Under the pieces are notes generated by a model. It made no database searches and had not been told where the DNA came from. It saw only the letters and a program-made list of their open reading frames with translations. Both the position numbers and the translations under genes were made by a program. DNA of 64,000 nt from Saccopteryx bilineata (taxonomy: Eukaryota; Chordata; Mammalia; Chiroptera; Emballonuridae). Of the stretch, positions 36,901 through 48,689 are shown one piece after another. Positions within the stretch are counted from its first letter, which is position 1. Each line of letters starts with the position of its first letter. The DNA lies in assembly GCF_036850765.1 (NCBI RefSeq), contig NC_089494.1, positions 61,870,309 through 61,934,308 of the forward strand, read 5' to 3'.

Positions 36901-38134
36901 TGACGCTGGGGGCATTACAATACCTGACTTTAAACTATATTATAGGGCCACGATAATCAAAACTGCATGGTATTGGCAAAAAAATAGACACTCAGACCAA
37001 TGGAACAGAATAGAAAGCCCAGAAATAAAACCACATATATATGGTCAAATAATCTTTGATAAAGGGGCCAACAACACACAATGGAGAAAAGAAAGCCTCT
37101 TCAACAAATGGTGTTGGGAAAACTGGAAAGCCACATGCAAAAGAATGAAACTCGACTACAGCCTGTCCCCGTGTACTAAAATTAATTCAAAATGGATCAA
37201 AGACCTAAATATAAGACCTGAAACAATAAAGTACATAGAAGAAGACATTGGTACTAAAATCATGGACCTGGGTTTTAAAGAACATTTTATGAACTTGACT
37301 CCAATGGCAAGAGAAGTGAAGGCAAAGATAAATGAATGGGACTACATCAGAATTAAAAGTTTTTGCTCAGCAAGAGAAACTGATATCAAAATAAACAGAC
37401 AGCCAACTATATGGGAACTGATATTTTCAAACGACAGCTCAGATAAGGGCCTAACATCCAAAATTTACAAAGAACTCATAAAACTCAACAACAAACAAAC
37501 AAACAATCCAATAAAAAAATGGGAAGAGGACATGAACAGACACTTCTCCCAGGAAGAGATACAAATGGCCAACAGATATATGAAAAGATGCTCAGCTTCA
37601 TTAGTTATTAGAGAAATGCAAATCAAAACTACAATGAGATACCACCTCACTCCTGTTAGATTAGCTATTATCAACAAGACGGGTAATAGCAAATGTTGGA
37701 GAGGCTGCGGAGAAAAAGGAACCCTCATTCACTGTTGGTGGGACTGTAAAGTAGTACAACCATTATGGAGGAAAGTATGGTGGTTCCTCAAAAAACTGCA
37801 AATAGAACTACCTTATGACCCAGCAATCCCTCTACTGGGTATATACCCCAAAACCTCAGAAACATTGATACGTGAAGACACATGTAGCCCCATGTTCATT
37901 GCAGCACTGTTCACAGTGGCCAAGACATGGAAACAACCAAAAAGCCCTTCAATAGAAGACTGGATAAAGAAGATGTGGCACATATACACTATGGAATACT
38001 ACTCAGCCATAAGAAATGATGACATCAGATCATTTACAGCAAAATGGTGGGATCTTGATAACATTATAAGGAGTGAAATAAGTAAATCAGAAAAAAACAA
38101 GAACTACATGATTCCATACATTGGTGGAACATAA
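33902..38134 (+). CDS. L1 ORF2 endonuclease-reverse transcriptase carrying an in-frame SINE
   Basis: The frame is open for 1410 codons. Endonuclease motifs are present: LNVNGL, QETH, GDLN and SDHKAL. The reverse-transcriptase core is intact, with FADD at residues 700-703. A C-terminal Cys-His cluster ([10 protein letters not shown] and following HCWWDC) is also intact. A SINE insertion plus its duplicated target (36072-36476, 405 bp, 135 codons) sits about 20 residues after FADD. Without it the protein would be 1275 residues, the normal length. The insertion introduces no stop, so the frame continues to the natural end. Whether the chimeric enzyme folds is unknown; the inserted 135 residues probably impair it. 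Confidence 0.93.
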   Translation: MAVGNPQVSIITLNVNGLNSPIKRHRVAEWIKKENPTICCLQETHLSNKDKNKFKVKGWKTILQANNTPKKAGVAILISNNADYKTEKVLRDKNGHFIMIKGKLNQEDITILNIYAPNQGAPKYITQLLIDLKTKTNKNTIILGDLNTPLTALDRSSKQRINKDIVALNEILEHLDMIDIYRTLHPKATEYTFFSSVHETFSRIDHMLGHKDNISKFRKIEIVPSIFSDHKALKLEFNCKKEGEKPTKMWKLNNILLKNEWVKEEISAEIKRYIQTNENENTTYQNLWDAAKAVIRGKFISLQAYMNKQERAEVNHLTSHLKELEKEEQRQPKTSRRKEIIKIRAEINEIENRKTIEKINKTRSWFFEKINKIDKPLARLTKEKRHRTQINKIQNERGEITTDIIEIQRIIVEYYEKLYATKYNNLEEMDKFLEQYNLPRLSHEEAESLNRPISKEEIEKTIKNLPKNKSPGPDGYTSEFYQTFKEDLVPILLKVFQKIEEEAILPNTFYEANITLIPKPGKDGTKKENYRPISLMNTDAKILNKILANRIQQHIKKIIHHDQVGFIPESQGWFNIRKTVNVIHHINKTKNKNHMILSIDAEKAFDKIQHNFMFKTLNKMGIEGKYLNMIKAIYDKPSANILLNGIKLRTFYLKSGTRQGCPLSPLLFNVVLEVLARAIRQDKEIKGIHIGKEEVKLSLFADDMILYIENPKDSTKRLLETINRPWPVGSALERWPGVRGTQVQFPARAHRRSAHLLLHPPPLPLCLSLPLPQPRLHWSKDGPGAGDGSLASAPGARVALVAAERCPGGAEHRPLVGRASPLVGVPGGSLSGACGSLSDCLSPFPASEKYKKKKETINQYSKVAGYKINIQKSIAFLYANNEILENELKKIIPFTIATKKIKYLGINITKNVKDLYNENYKALLREIEKDTMRWKNIPCSWIGRINIIKMAILPKAIYKFNAIPIKIPMRFFKEMEQKIIRFIWNYKKPRIAKTILRKKNDAGGITIPDFKLYYRATIIKTAWYWQKNRHSDQWNRIESPEIKPHIYGQIIFDKGANNTQWRKESLFNKWCWENWKATCKRMKLDYSLSPCTKINSKWIKDLNIRPETIKYIEEDIGTKIMDLGFKEHFMNLTPMAREVKAKINEWDYIRIKSFCSARETDIKINRQPTIWELIFSNDSSDKGLTSKIYKELIKLNNKQTNNPIKKWEEDMNRHFSQEEIQMANRYMKRCSASLVIREMQIKTTMRYHLTPVRLAIINKTGNSKCWRGCGEKGTLIHCWWDCKVVQPLWRKVWWFLKKLQIELPYDPAIPLLGIYPKTSETLIREDTCSPMFIAALFTVAKTWKQPKSPSIEDWIKKMWHIYTMEYYSAIRNDDIRSFTAKWWDLDNIIRSEISKSEKNKNYMIPYIGGT
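36072..36476 (+). mobile_element. SINE (type A) inserted in L1 ORF2
   Basis: The element has a CCTGGCCGGTTGGCTCAGCG head, A/B boxes and an A-rich tail. It is flanked by a perfect 14-bp duplication AGAAACAATAAACC (36058-36071 and 36463-36476). It postdates the L1 insertion. Confidence 0.95.
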
Positions 38135-38408
38135 AAATGAGACTAAGAGACATGGACAAGAGTGTGGTGGTTACCAAGGGTGGGGGGGGAGGGAGGACAT
38201 GGGAGGGAGGGAGGGAGAGAGTTAGGGGGAGGGGGAGGGGCACAGAGAACTAGATGGAGGGTGACGGAGGACAATCTGACTTTGGGCGAGGGGTTTGCAA
38301 CATAATTTGATGAGAAAATAACCTAGACATGTTTTCTTTGAATATATGTACCCTGATTTATTAATGTCATCCCATTACCATTAATAAAAATTTATTAAAA
38401 AAAAAAAA

Positions 38409-38454
38409 GAATTTGACACTAAACAATAAACATAACATTTCCTTGAAAAAAAAA
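38409..38454 (+). other. L1 3'-transduced segment with second poly(A)
   Basis: After the first poly(A) comes unique sequence with its own AATAAA (38425-38430), followed about 15 bases later by a second A-tract and then the target duplication. This is the layout of read-through past the L1 signal to a downstream one. Confidence 0.75.
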
Positions 38455-38831
38455 TAATAATAAATGAAACAAAAATACTACAAAATAAATTTACGTTTAT
38501 AGTTAACAAAATTTAGGTTAAAATTTTATGTTAATTCATAGAACAAAGAAAGAAACAACTGTAACTCTTCCAACAAAATATAAGAGAATGCCACTTTAAC
38601 TATTGCAGCATTATCATAAAGATACTTTTTGCAAAAATATTTGAGGACTTCAAGTTTCTCAAGTCCCTGTCTTAATTCTTTAACATTCAGATCATTTTCC
38701 TTTGAAGTATTTTGTCATGTTATTATTGTACTCAGTTTTTTCTCCAGTGCTTAATAGGTATAACTCTCTGCCTCATTTTTGTGAGTGGCTTTGTATTTGA
38801 CTTAAGCAGTTATCCAAAATTACTTTCATTA

Positions 38832-39260
38832 GGCTCTGGCTGAATAGCTCAGTTGGTTAGAGCAGTGGTCCCCAACCTTTTCTGGGCCACGGACCAGTTT
38901 AATGTCAGAAAATATTTTCATGGACCGCCCTTTAAGGTGGGATGGATAAATGTATACGTGACCGAGACAAGCATCAAGAGTGAGTCTTAGACGGATGTAA
39001 CAGAGGGAATCTGGTCATTTTTTAAAAATAAAACATCGTTCAGACTTAAATATAAATAAAATGGAAATAATATAAGTTATTTATTCTTCTTCTGTGGACC
39101 TGTACCAAATGGCCCACGGACCAGTATCGGTCTGCGACCCGGGGGTTGGGGAGCACTGGGTTAGAGCATCATCCCAATATGCCAAGGTTGTGGGCTCAAT
39201 CCACAGTCAAGGCACACACAAGAACCAACCAATCAATGCATACATAAGTGGAACAACAAA
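38832..39260 (+). mobile_element. SINE (type D, VES) split by hAT
   Basis: The head CTCTGGCTGAATAGCTCAGT lies left of the hAT and the body with TGTGGGCTCAATCCACAGTC lies right of it. Confidence 0.85.
38863..39158. mobile_element. hAT-type non-autonomous transposon inside a SINE
   Basis: Ends are CAGTGGTCCCCAACC and GGTTGGGGAGCACTG. The 8-bp duplication GGTTAGAG is perfect (38855-38862, 39159-39166). It splits a VES SINE at its A box. Confidence 0.92.
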
Positions 39261-39859
39261 TTTACTTTCATGGACTCCTTGAAATTTTGCATCTTTTGCA
39301 AGACTTTCAGTTTGCATTTTATTTTGTGTTGTGTATTGTGTTGTTGAATAATTATTAACAGACTGATCAACAAAAATGCTGACAGCAAAGTAGAAGAAAG
39401 GCAGTATTAAGTGGGAAAAAGACGTCTGAATGAGAACTAATTTTATAAATAGTTCATCAGTGATTATCATTATGTTTAAGACTACTTTTTCTTCCCTAGG
39501 TAACACTTGTAACTTAACGGCATCAGACTGAAAACTCAGATAAAACAGACATCCCTCCTTCCATTTATCACAGATTTCTACAATCTTTGCTTCATTAACC
39601 AGCTGATACATGAATAAATGAGGTCATTTTTTTAAAGAAAGTACATCTTCTCTCTTTTCTTACATGGCCTCATTTTATGTTTATTAAAAAGTTTATATTT
39701 ATGAAAGTATAATTCTACTAGAAAATTAAAATAGGACCACTGAAATATAATTATCATATTTCCCCATGCAAAAGACGCTCCCATGTACAAGATGCACATT
39801 AATTTTGGTGCCCAAAATTTGAAAAAAAAATGTACTGCATAAAGTTATTGAACTCAAGT

Positions 39860-41548
39860 TTTATTCATCATAAAATTCATACAACTTTTCATCACTGTCA
39901 AAACTCCCATCTATTAGCTTGTCCTCCTCTGTGTCTGATGACAAATCACTGTCTTCATATATTGCCCTGTCTTCAGTTCCATCTATGGCATTTGAAATGC
40001 CACACTTTTTTTTTTTTTTACCGTGACAGAGAGAGAGTCAAAGAGAGGGATAGATAGGGACAGATAGTCAGGAACGGAGAATGAGAAGCATCAATCATCA
40101 GTTTTTTGTTATGACACCTTAGTTGTTCATTGATTGCTTTCTCCTATGTGCCTTGACCGTGGGGCTGCAGCAGACCGAGTAATCCCTTGCTCGAGCCAGC
40201 GACCTTGGGCCCAAGCTGGTGAGCTTTTGCTCAAACCAGATGAGCCCGCGCTCAAGCTGGCGACCTCAGGGTCTCAAACCTGGGTCCTCTGCATCCCAGT
40301 CCAACGCCCTATCCACTGCGCCACTGCCTGGTCAGGCAGAAATGCTACACTTCTTAAATGACTTGGCAACGATCTCAATCTTGATATTATCCCAGTATCT
40401 TTTTCACCAGGTACAAACTTCTCCTATAGTTGGTTTCTTCACTCTTCCTGCTGGTGTCAAATTGTCCCCAGAAGACTTCATCCTTTGGTTCCTTTTGTCT
40501 CTCATGGCAGCTTTGAAGGGCTTGTTAATGCTGACATCAAGTGGTTGAAGCTGGGATATCAAGCCTGCAGGTAAGATGGCAAGTTTTGTTTTTTTGCTCT
40601 GCAGCAATCTTGTGTTTTTTGTTATGTGTGCAGTTAACTGATCAAGCAGGTTTGTGTAAGAGCCACCTAGTGTCCTTCTTCAAACTTTCTCAAACCAGAT
40701 CTTCATCCCATCCTGATCTGTCCAACCCTTGTCATGAACATGGACAATCACTCTCAATGAATGTCTTATTTCGACATTGTTTTGCATTTGAAAATCAGCA
40801 TAGGAGGCAGCTTGGTTCCATCAGCACAACAAGCAAGAACAACTGTATGGCTCCTTTCACATCCACTTGTCTTCACAGTTACAGTTTTCACCCCCTTCTT
40901 ATCAACAGTTCTGTTACTTGGGACATCAAATTGAAGGGGGACTTCGTCCATATCTGCAGTCTTTCCCAATTCAAACTGATGTGTCTTCCAACACTGAATG
41001 ACAAAATGATGAAATTCAAGGAACTTCCGCTCATAGTTTTCAGGCATCTTTTGGGCAAATCTGGGTGTGTATGCATGCTTAGTCCATTCAATTTCATGAA
41101 CCTGAAGGACACAATTGTGTCCTCCTTTGAAATCAGTAACTTCCTTTTCATCAGCAGTTCTTCTTGCCTCATGTTGAATCATCTTTATGGACATAGGAAT
41201 TTCAATTGCCCTTTGCTCTTCAATCCGTATCTTCAATTCCCTCTCTAAATCAGGCCATTTAGCTGACTTGCCTCTCATGGTCTTCTTCTGCCATGGTGTT
41301 TTCAGTAGGGTTTCTTCTACCTGTAGCCAGTCTCGAATTGATCTCTCATTTGGAGGAGGACCAAACTTACATTCATCTACATAATTTCCATTCACTTTTG
41401 CAAACTGAATCACTTTTAACTTGAATTCAGCACTGTATGAAAATCTTTTCTGGGCAGAACGTGGCAAAATGTAACCTACTGTAATACACCAGTAACAAGT
41501 GCAAAACAGTGAGCACAACGACAATAAGAGGGAAAGCGGGAAATGCAA
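39860..41548 (-). pseudogene. Pogo-superfamily transposase, damaged
   Basis: An open stretch of 260 codons (41548-40766) begins the core with KRFSYSAEFKLKVIQFAKVN, a Brinker-like helix-turn-helix, followed by RSIRDW. It continues to an MDEVPL DDE-type segment and an LACCADGTKLPP motif. Coding continues with stops through 40607-40404 (LISQLQPLDVSINKPF, the third acidic region) and, beyond the SINE, to about 39860. The middle of the catalytic domain seems shortened. It resembles the transposase lineage that gave the domesticated gene POGK. It is probably inactive. Confidence 0.8.
40000..40336 (-). mobile_element. SINE (type B) inside the pogo-like element
   Basis: On the minus strand it starts CCTGACCAGGCAGTGGCGCA and ends in a T-tract on the plus strand. 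A short duplication resembling AAATGCCACAC / AAATGCTACAC flanks it. Confidence 0.9.
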
Positions 41549-41734
41549 GTTAAAAAAATCTACAACTGCTGTATAAGATGCACCCAGTTTTTAGACCCCA
41601 AATATTTGAAAATTGGTGCATCTTATACATGGGGAAATACAGTACCTACCTGAAAAACCCAAGAGAACAGATTTTAAAACTACAAAAATAGGATATCAAT
41701 AAGGTGTTCCATTAAGTAAATGAAAACTCTCAAG

Positions 41735-42070
41735 TTTTTTTTTGTTTTTTTGTTGTTGTTTTATGACAGAGACAGAGAAAGGGACAGATATGGACAGACA
41801 GACAGGAAGGGAGAGAGATGAGAAGCATCAATTCTTCATTGCAGCACCTTAGTTGTTCATTGATTGCTTTCTCATATGTGCCTTGACCGAGGGGCTACAC
41901 CAGAGTGAGCAAGTGCCCCCTTGCTCAAGCCAGTGACCTTGGGCTCAAGCAGGTGAGCCTTGCTGAAACTAGATGAGCCCGTGCTCAAGCTGGTGACCTT
42001 GGGGTTTCAAACCTGGGTCCTCTGCATCCCAGTACGACACTCTATCGACTGCGCCACTGCCTGGTCAGGC
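41735..42070 (-). mobile_element. SINE (type B)
   Basis: Inverse head GCCACTGCCTGGTCAGGC at the right edge. Confidence 0.92.
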
Positions 42071-42329
42071 ATCAACAGTTTTATTATAGCTCACAACCTA
42101 TTAGCAAATTTAGTAGGAAAATATCCTATTCTTATTACCAGTATATATATTAAGCACTATGTTCCAGAAGGTCCAGAAGGTCACAGACCATATCAAACAT
42201 GTCTGCTACTATATGGCTCCATGCCTACCACAGAGTAAGTGCTCACAAAAGATTTAATGAAAAAATGTCAATATGTAAAACCTAGATAAATAAAACTATA
42301 AAAGTCTATTAAGGAACACTAAGGAAATT

Positions 42330-42600
42330 TTTAATAAATAAACAACCATATCCTGTTCTTGAATAGGAAGGCAGTATCATTAGATGTCAATTCTCTCATA
42401 AAATAATCTATAATTTTAATTCAATTCCAGCAAACCTCAAAAAGATATTTTGAGGGGAGTTGAAAAGTTTATTGTAAAATTCATATGGAATAATGAACAT
42501 TCAAGGATTTCCAAGAAAATTCTGGAGTTAAAAAAGAGAGTAAAAAGGAGATACTTGTCCCACCATATTAAAAAGACTGTATTGTAAATTCACTCATATT
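42330..42600 (+). mobile_element. L1 ORF2 fragment (older)
   Basis: Contains aaaattcatatggaataatg and a ccaccatattaaaaa stretch typical of L1 ORF2. Confidence 0.65.
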
Positions 42601-44790
42601 GTTCTTTGGCTCATAAACCAAGCATTAAGCAGTTAATATGTACATTCACACCTTCTAAATGAAACTGGACAAAATACAGTAATCTAATTTATGCTTGGGT
42701 GTACTTAGAAATTTATATTTGATAAAGTTGATTGGCATTTCAAATCAGTAGAGTAGATAATTCACTTAATAAGTAGTGCTGAGATAAATGGCAAATCATT
42801 TGCAGGGTGGGGGGAGAAAGCTGGAGTCCTAATTCATATAGTATTTTAGCATAGTTAACTTACAAAATAAAACTATAACATGTTAATAACCATTTCTGGT
42901 ACAGTTAAAATTACCTTTCTAAAAGTACGACACTGAGTGCTAGCAGCCACATGGGGCAAAATCAACTATTATTACTAGTTTTCTATTTACCCCAGCTATA
43001 CTTTGTCCATTTTTCTCCTTTCTCCCCCTTTGCAATTTTTCAAGTATTTATTATTCTACTTCTATGCTGTTAGTTTTTTATACATTCATTTATTAATTTT
43101 TGACTTCTTATAGTCTGCCTTAAATCAGTTCTTCACCACTTCTCAGTTAATACAAGGACCTTACACTTTAATTCCAACTACTGCCTCCTGTCTTTTGTGC
43201 TAGTCTTACACATTTAATTCTACTGTGTTCATCAGGGTCTTCTGATTTTATTAGGGAAAATGCCTGTGCGAGAAACTGTTATACATGTCTGAACCTGGGT
43301 TTAGTTGAGAGGAAATGAAGGTTGGGTAGAAATGTCCTAGACTGCCAAACCATCTAAGGAAAGGTTGGTGAAACCATCAGGGGTCCCTGACCCAAAGTCA
43401 GCCATCAGAGGAGTCCCGTATGTCCCAGTAATGGGCCTACCTTAGTCTTCCTGCTACTTTCTACATGTTAGTTTATCATTTTATAAATAGGTTATTTAAA
43501 CTATCTTTTTCTCATGTGGATAGGTATGTAGAAAATGCTAAAATGCATTATTCTAAGGATTTTACTTTTAGACTTATTACTATAGAAGCACGGAGTAGCT
43601 GTAGCAGCAATAACTACTTCCATTTACTGAAAGCGTATCAATGGCTAGACACTGTGTAAAGTGATTATGATCTTTAAGCAACCATATGAAGCAGGTATTA
43701 TCTTCACTTTACAAATTAGGAAACTGTGCTCCTCATTTATCTTCTTTATGAAATTTTTAAAAAGTGGACTTCCTTACTGCTCCTCTTATTTCTCTCAGTA
43801 GTCTTGCACTAGTATGTTGTATGTACTTCATAAGTGTTTTTGATTGAATTTTAAAAGAATTGTATTCAATTATAATTTGCAGATAGTTTAACAGAGATTA
43901 CTGTTGTGTACTATGTTGGCAATAAACTGAAATCGTCAGGACATAAAGTTAGCAGGCCTTCTTAAGAAATAAAAAACATTACATAATTAAAGTGGAGAGG
44001 AAAATGTCAAGAATCCTAAGGTTTATGGTAATTAAACAAAAGGAAGGAAAAATAAAAAGTTACAAATTAATTAGTCACTGAATCATAATTGTTTTATTCA
44101 ACAATAAAATAACTGAATAATATATTTAAAATGCATGACTACAGATGCACCTGACATGAAACTTATTATTCCCCTAAATTTGAAGTACAGTTCATCCAGC
44201 TTTCTGTTTTGCCAAGATGAATGTCTTTCTAGTACTTTCACAGAAAATTATTTACTAGTACATTATGATTAATTTTTTCTAGATGGAAAAGCTTACCTCT
44301 CTTCAACTATCCCTGTCTGATAGCTATTAACTGTGCTGCATGTATATCTAAATTGTATCTATATTCACTCATGTATTTTAAATAACTAGTTTAAATTGCA
44401 ATGAAATTGCACCCTGTGTTTTGCATTCATTTTAGTGAACCCAGGCACGGAAGTCTGAATATTATTCAATGCTTGCTAGTGGATTACTTAGTCATCCTAC
44501 TCAAGTGATCATGTAAATCCTCCTTTCATTTTGAGAATTGTAGGTTTTGAATATAGAAAACATTTTCATAATACCTATATTATCGCAGTGTTATGGTTCT
44601 GACACTGTTTTCATTAAAACTTGCCATTTATAGGAATTTAGATTTGAATCATTTTAAAGTCTCACAAGGTACAGAAGCTCTAGGTATGATCAGTATGAAA
44701 GGCAGGCTTTTGCTTTATTGCTTAGTTTTAATATTAAGACTTGTTTTCAGGTGTGCCTTTCTTTTTCCTCCTGCATTTTTTCACATTTAA
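42600..44790. other. SCRN3 intron, mostly unassigned
   Basis: AT-rich sequence. Only the MIR-like piece at 43590-43750 is recognised. Confidence 0.4.
43590..43750 (-). mobile_element. MIR-like fragment
   Basis: Contains ctagacactgtgtaaagtg and acaaattaggaaactg, the inverse-MIR pattern. Confidence 0.6.
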
Positions 44791-45044
44791 CAGAAAGATA
44801 TTGCTCCTATAACAAGTTATCCTCCTAATGTCTGAAGGGTCTATAATGATATCTCCTTTCTTGACACATAATTTGTGTCTTCTTTCTTTTTTAAATTTGT
44901 CAATCTGTCTAGAATTTATCAATTTTATTGACCTTTTTAAAGAATGAGCTTTTAGTTTGATCAATTTTCTCTACTGCTTTGTCGCTTTCCATTTTATGGA
45001 TTTCTGCTCTTTAATTTTTCCCTGCTTGGGATATATTTTGCTCT

Positions 45045-45430
45045 CTTTTTCTTTTTTCTTTTTTTTTCATTTTTCCGAAGCTGGAAACGGGGAGGCAGTC
45101 AGACAAACTCCCGCATGCGCCTGACCGGGATCCACCCGGCATGCCCACCACCAGCGAGCGATGCTCTGCCCCTCTAGGGCGTCGCTCTGTTGCATCCTGA
45201 GCCATCCTAGCACCTGAGGCAGAGGCCACAGAGCCATCCTCAGCGCCCGGGCCATCTCTGCTCCAATGGAGCCTCAGCTGCAGGAGGGGAAGAGAGAGAC
45301 AGAGAGGAAGGAGAGGGGGAGGGGTGGAGAAGCAGATGGGCGCTTCTCCTGTGTGCGCTGGCCGGGAATCGAACCCGGGACTCCTGCATGCCAGGCCAAC
45401 ACTCTACCACTGAGCCAACCGGCCAGGGCC
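45045..45430 (-). mobile_element. SINE (type A)
   Basis: Inverse head GCCAACCGGCCAGGGCC at the right edge. Confidence 0.95.
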
Positions 45431-45452
45431 TATTTTTTCTTAAGTTTATATA

Positions 45453-46050
45453 CAGTGTGTCTGTAAAGTCATGGTGCACTTTTGATCGGTCACAGGAACG
45501 CAACAAAAGACAATAGAAATGTGAAATCTGCACCAAATAAAAGGAAAACTCTCTCAGTTTCATACCTATTCAGTGCAGTTTGATGTGGGCTCATGAACAG
45601 ATTTTTTAGGGCTCCTTAGGTAGCTATCCCGTATAGCCTCTACAGACTCGTCACTGACTGATGGCCTACCAGAACGGGGTTTCTCCACCAAACTGCCGGT
45701 TTCCTTCAACTGCTTATCCCACCGAGTAATGTTATTCCTATGTGGTGGCGCTTCATTATAAACGCGCCGATATTCACATTGCACTTTGGTCATGAATTCG
45801 AATTTAGCGAGCCACAGAACACACCGAACTTTCCTCTGTACCGTCCACATCTTGACTGGCATGGCCATGGGCTGCTCCGCTGTATACATGATGTTACGTC
45901 ATCATCTGTGCATGCGCACATGCTGCCACATCATCCTCCAGAAACTGGGAGAGTTTTCCTTTTATTTGGTGCAGATTTCACATTTCTATTGTCTTTTGTT
46001 GCTTTCCTGTGACTGGTCAAAAGTGCACCATGACTTTACGGACACACTGT
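45453..46050 (-). mobile_element. Mariner element, internally deleted
   Basis: The termini are CAGTGTGTCTGTAAAGTCAT on the left and its near-perfect inverse on the right (CAGTGTGTCCGTAAAGTCAT), each flanked by TA. At 598 bp it is about half the length of an autonomous mariner. Confidence 0.9.
45566..45889 (-). pseudogene. Mariner/Tc1-like transposase N-terminal fragment
   Basis: A 107-codon ORF with VYNEAPPHRNNITRWDKQLK and VEKPRSGRPS is the helix-turn-helix paired-type DNA-binding part of an IS630/Tc1/mariner transposase. The catalytic domain is missing, so the element is non-autonomous. Confidence 0.85.
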
Positions 46051-46164
46051 ATAAAAGTTTATATTGTTGATTTGAGACCTTTTCTATTGTTTAATTTTCC
46101 TGGAAGCATGAAAACTTTTATTGCATCCCATAAATTTTGCTATATTAATTTTCATTCTTTTATT

Positions 46165-46345
46165 TTTTTAAATTTATTGGTTTGAGAGAGAGGAGAGAAA
46201 GAGAGAAAGGGAGGAGGAGCAGGAAGCATCAACTCGTAGTTGCTTCCCGTATGCACCCTGACCGGGCAAGCCCAGGGTTTTGAACCGGTGACCTCAGCAT
46301 TCCAGGCTGATAGTTTATTCACCACTGTGTCACTGCAGGTCAGGC
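46165..46345 (-). mobile_element. SINE (type C)
   Basis: Inverse head GTGTCACTGCAGGTCAGGC. Confidence 0.88.
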
Positions 46346-46480
46346 TAATTTTCATTTTCATTTCATTCCAAATATTTTCAAATTTCCCTTGAGACTTATT
46401 TTTTGACCCACAGATCAAAATATGATGTTGTGTGCTCTTCCTATAAGAAACATTATGTTGGCCTGAGGTGACCTCTCAAC

Positions 46481-46945
46481 ATGGTTTGCAATACACTTGA
46501 CCCAGAAAACCTCACAAAATCATGCAAATCTAGAGGTCAAAAAAAAAAGTCACCAGTATCTGAGGGTTGGTCATTCTTCAGAAGCAATGTGTGCCATTCT
46601 GTCATTACAATGATGGAGTTGGTAAGTGTACTCATACTAAACAGTGGGGCTTGACACAGGCTCAGTGGCCCAAAAAGAGTGCTGAATTTTTGCCGCACTG
46701 GCTTAAAAATGCAGAGTAATGCTGACCTCTAGGCTGTAGATTCTCTGGTCACAAAGCTCCCAAGATGCAGCACTGAACTTACCGAGCTCCTGGGCACAAT
46801 GACCCACACATGAGCTCTCCCTGCCACACTGAGGCAATCCCTATTGAGAAAGAGCAGGTGGTTCCTAAGTCAGAAGAGGAGGTTGCACAGAAAAAGGATA
46901 TTCCAGAAGAAACTGGAGAAACAAAAATTTATGACCCAGGAGTAA
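46481..46945 (+). pseudogene. RPL17: RPL17 processed pseudogene
   Basis: The start reads with ATG, then LDPENLTKSCKSRG, the N-terminus of ribosomal protein L17 (uL22). It ends with an RPL17-like lysine-rich tail and TAA at 46943-46945. There are in-frame stops, frameshifts and an internal deletion near 46,540. It is intronless, so retrotransposed. It is unrelated to the neighbouring genes. Confidence 0.82.
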
Positions 46946-47222
46946 ATTCAGCATAAATGCTAACAATAATAAATTTTTTTTTTTAAGTTGTGCTATTTCC
47001 AAGTATTTCGGGATTTTCTAGATATCCTTTTGTAATTGATTTCTAATTTAACTTCATTATTAAAAGAGACCATATTCTGTTACGTTTCTTTTTATATTGT
47101 AAAGATTTGTTTTATCAGCCCAAGTGCTATTAGTAGAAGGAGTGTATAAAAAAAAGCTGTGGTACATTTACTCTGGCCAATCACCCCAATAAATTTAATT
47201 ATTAAAAAAGTTAAAAAAAATA

Positions 47223-47560
47223 GCCTGACTAGGCGGTGGCACAGTGGCTGGCACAGTGGATAGAGTGTTGACCTCGGACACTGAAGGCCTAGGTTTGAAA
47301 CCCTGAGGTCGCAGGTTTGAGTGCAGGGTTGCCAGCTTGAGCATGGGATCATATACATGACCCCATGGTTGCCCAAGGTTGCTGGCTTGAGGAAGGGGTC
47401 ACAAGTTCAGCTGGAGCCACCCCACTACCCCAGTCAAGGCACGTATGAGAAAGCAATCAATGAACAACCAAAGTGCCACAACTATGAGTTGATGCTTCTC
47501 ATATCTCCTCCTATCTGTATGCCTCTGGCTAAACCCCTTGCTTAAGAAAAAGAAAGGTAA
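47223..47560 (+). mobile_element. SINE (type B)
   Basis: Head CCTGACTAGGCGGTGGCACA with a small internal repeat of the CACAGTGG motif. Confidence 0.88.
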
Positions 47561-47806
47561 AAAAAGAAATAGGTCATTGGTACAATATTAAATTTCATAC
47601 AAGCTCAGGACTTCTTGGGCTCAAATCCATGTTCCCCCATTTTATAACTGTTTATCCTTGTTGCTAAGATCATTCTGCTAAGGTTTTGTTTTCTCATAAA
47701 CAAAATAATAAATAAGCTGTGTATATGTACATAGAAACAGGACTACAAAGAACTGCTAACAATAACACATTTTACTTTTGCAATTCAAAAAAAAAAATTT
47801 TTTTTA

Positions 47807-48095
47807 CCTGACCAGGTGGCTGTGCAGTGGATAGAGCATCAGCCTGGGACACTAAGGACCTAGGTTTAAATGCTGAGGTCACGGCTTGAGTGCAGACTCA
47901 CCAGCTGGAGCGCAGGGTCAACGGCTTGAGCATGGGATCATAGATATGACCCCAAGGTTACTAGCTTAAGCAAGGGGTCACTGGCTCAGATAGAGCCACC
48001 CAGTCAAGGCAAATATGAGAAAGCAATCAATGAACAACTAAGGTGCCACAATGAAGAATTGATTCTTCTCATCTCTCTCCCTTCTTGTCTTTCTC

Positions 48096-48127
<32 letters not shown>
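47807..48127 (+). mobile_element. SINE (type B) with long A-tail
   Basis: Head CCTGACCAGGTGGCTGTGCA and an A-tract of about 29 bases at its end. Confidence 0.9.
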
Positions 48128-48130
<3 letters not shown>

Positions 48131-48309
48131 TCTTAAGTGCTTATGAGTAGATTGAGTAAATTTTTTTCTTTTGCTTATGGGCATTTTATAAATGCTTGAT
48201 TTTAAACATTTGTTACTTTGGTTTCAATGATTATATTTTTTAGTTTTAGAATTTCTGTGCATTTTAGAATTTTCAAGTTCATGTTTTTCATAATCTCCTA
48301 CTCTTGCTT

Positions 48310-48673
48310 TATAGATTATTTTTTTCCGAAGTTAGAAGCAGGGAGGCAGTCGGACAGACTCCTGCATGTGCCCAACCAGGATCCACCCAGCATGCCCACC
48401 AGGGGGCGATGCTCGGCCCATCTGGGGCATTGCTCCGTTGCGGCCAGAGCATTTTAGCACCTGAGGCAGAGGCCATAGAGCCATCTTCAGCGCCCAGGCC
48501 AACTTTGCTCCAATGGAGCCTTGGTTGTGGGAGGAGAAGAGAGAGAGAGGAAGGAGAGGGGTAAGGGTAGAGAAGCAGATGGGTGCTTCTCCTGTGTGCC
48601 CTGACTGGGAATCAAACCCAGGACTTCTACATGCCAGGCCGATGCTCTACCACTGAGCCAACTGGCCAGGGCT
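48310..48673 (-). mobile_element. SINE (type A)
   Basis: Inverse head GCCAACTGGCCAGGGCT at the right edge. Confidence 0.93.
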
Positions 48674-48689
48674 GCTTGATAGATTTTAT

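Larger units (their letters stand above)
30246..38454 (+). mobile_element. Full-length L1 retrotransposon with 3' transduction
   Basis: A complete L1 consists of a 5'UTR (30246-32583), ORF1 (32584-33576), a spacer (33577-33901), ORF2 (33902-38134), a 3'UTR with AATAAA at 38383-38388, a poly(A) at 38397-38408, about 37 extra bases and a second A-tract. A target-site duplication ending AATAATAAATGA flanks it (left to 30245, right to 38467). It lies antisense in the large SCRN3 intron and is inserted in the tail of an older SINE. Intact frames and a recognisable duplication suggest a young insertion. Confidence 0.93.
39752..41644 (-). mobile_element. Pogo-like DNA transposon
   Basis: Terminal inverted repeats are flanked by TA: the left reads TATCATATTTCCCCATG and the right, on the opposite strand, TACTGTATTTCCCCATG, followed by AAGATGCAC subterminal copies. 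The element is about 1.56 kb once the SINE inserted at about 40000-40336 is removed. It carries a minus-strand transposase. Confidence 0.85.
44790..47090 (-). mobile_element. Older L1 ORF2 fragment, broken by several insertions
   Basis: L1-like pieces at 44790-45040, 46053-46160, 46346-46430 and 46985-47090 are separated by a SINE, the mariner, another SINE and the RPL17 pseudogene. They record the order of insertions. Confidence 0.6.

Noticed and set aside
40541..41248. 235-codon plus-strand ORF
   Set aside because: It is the antisense of the pogo-like transposase.
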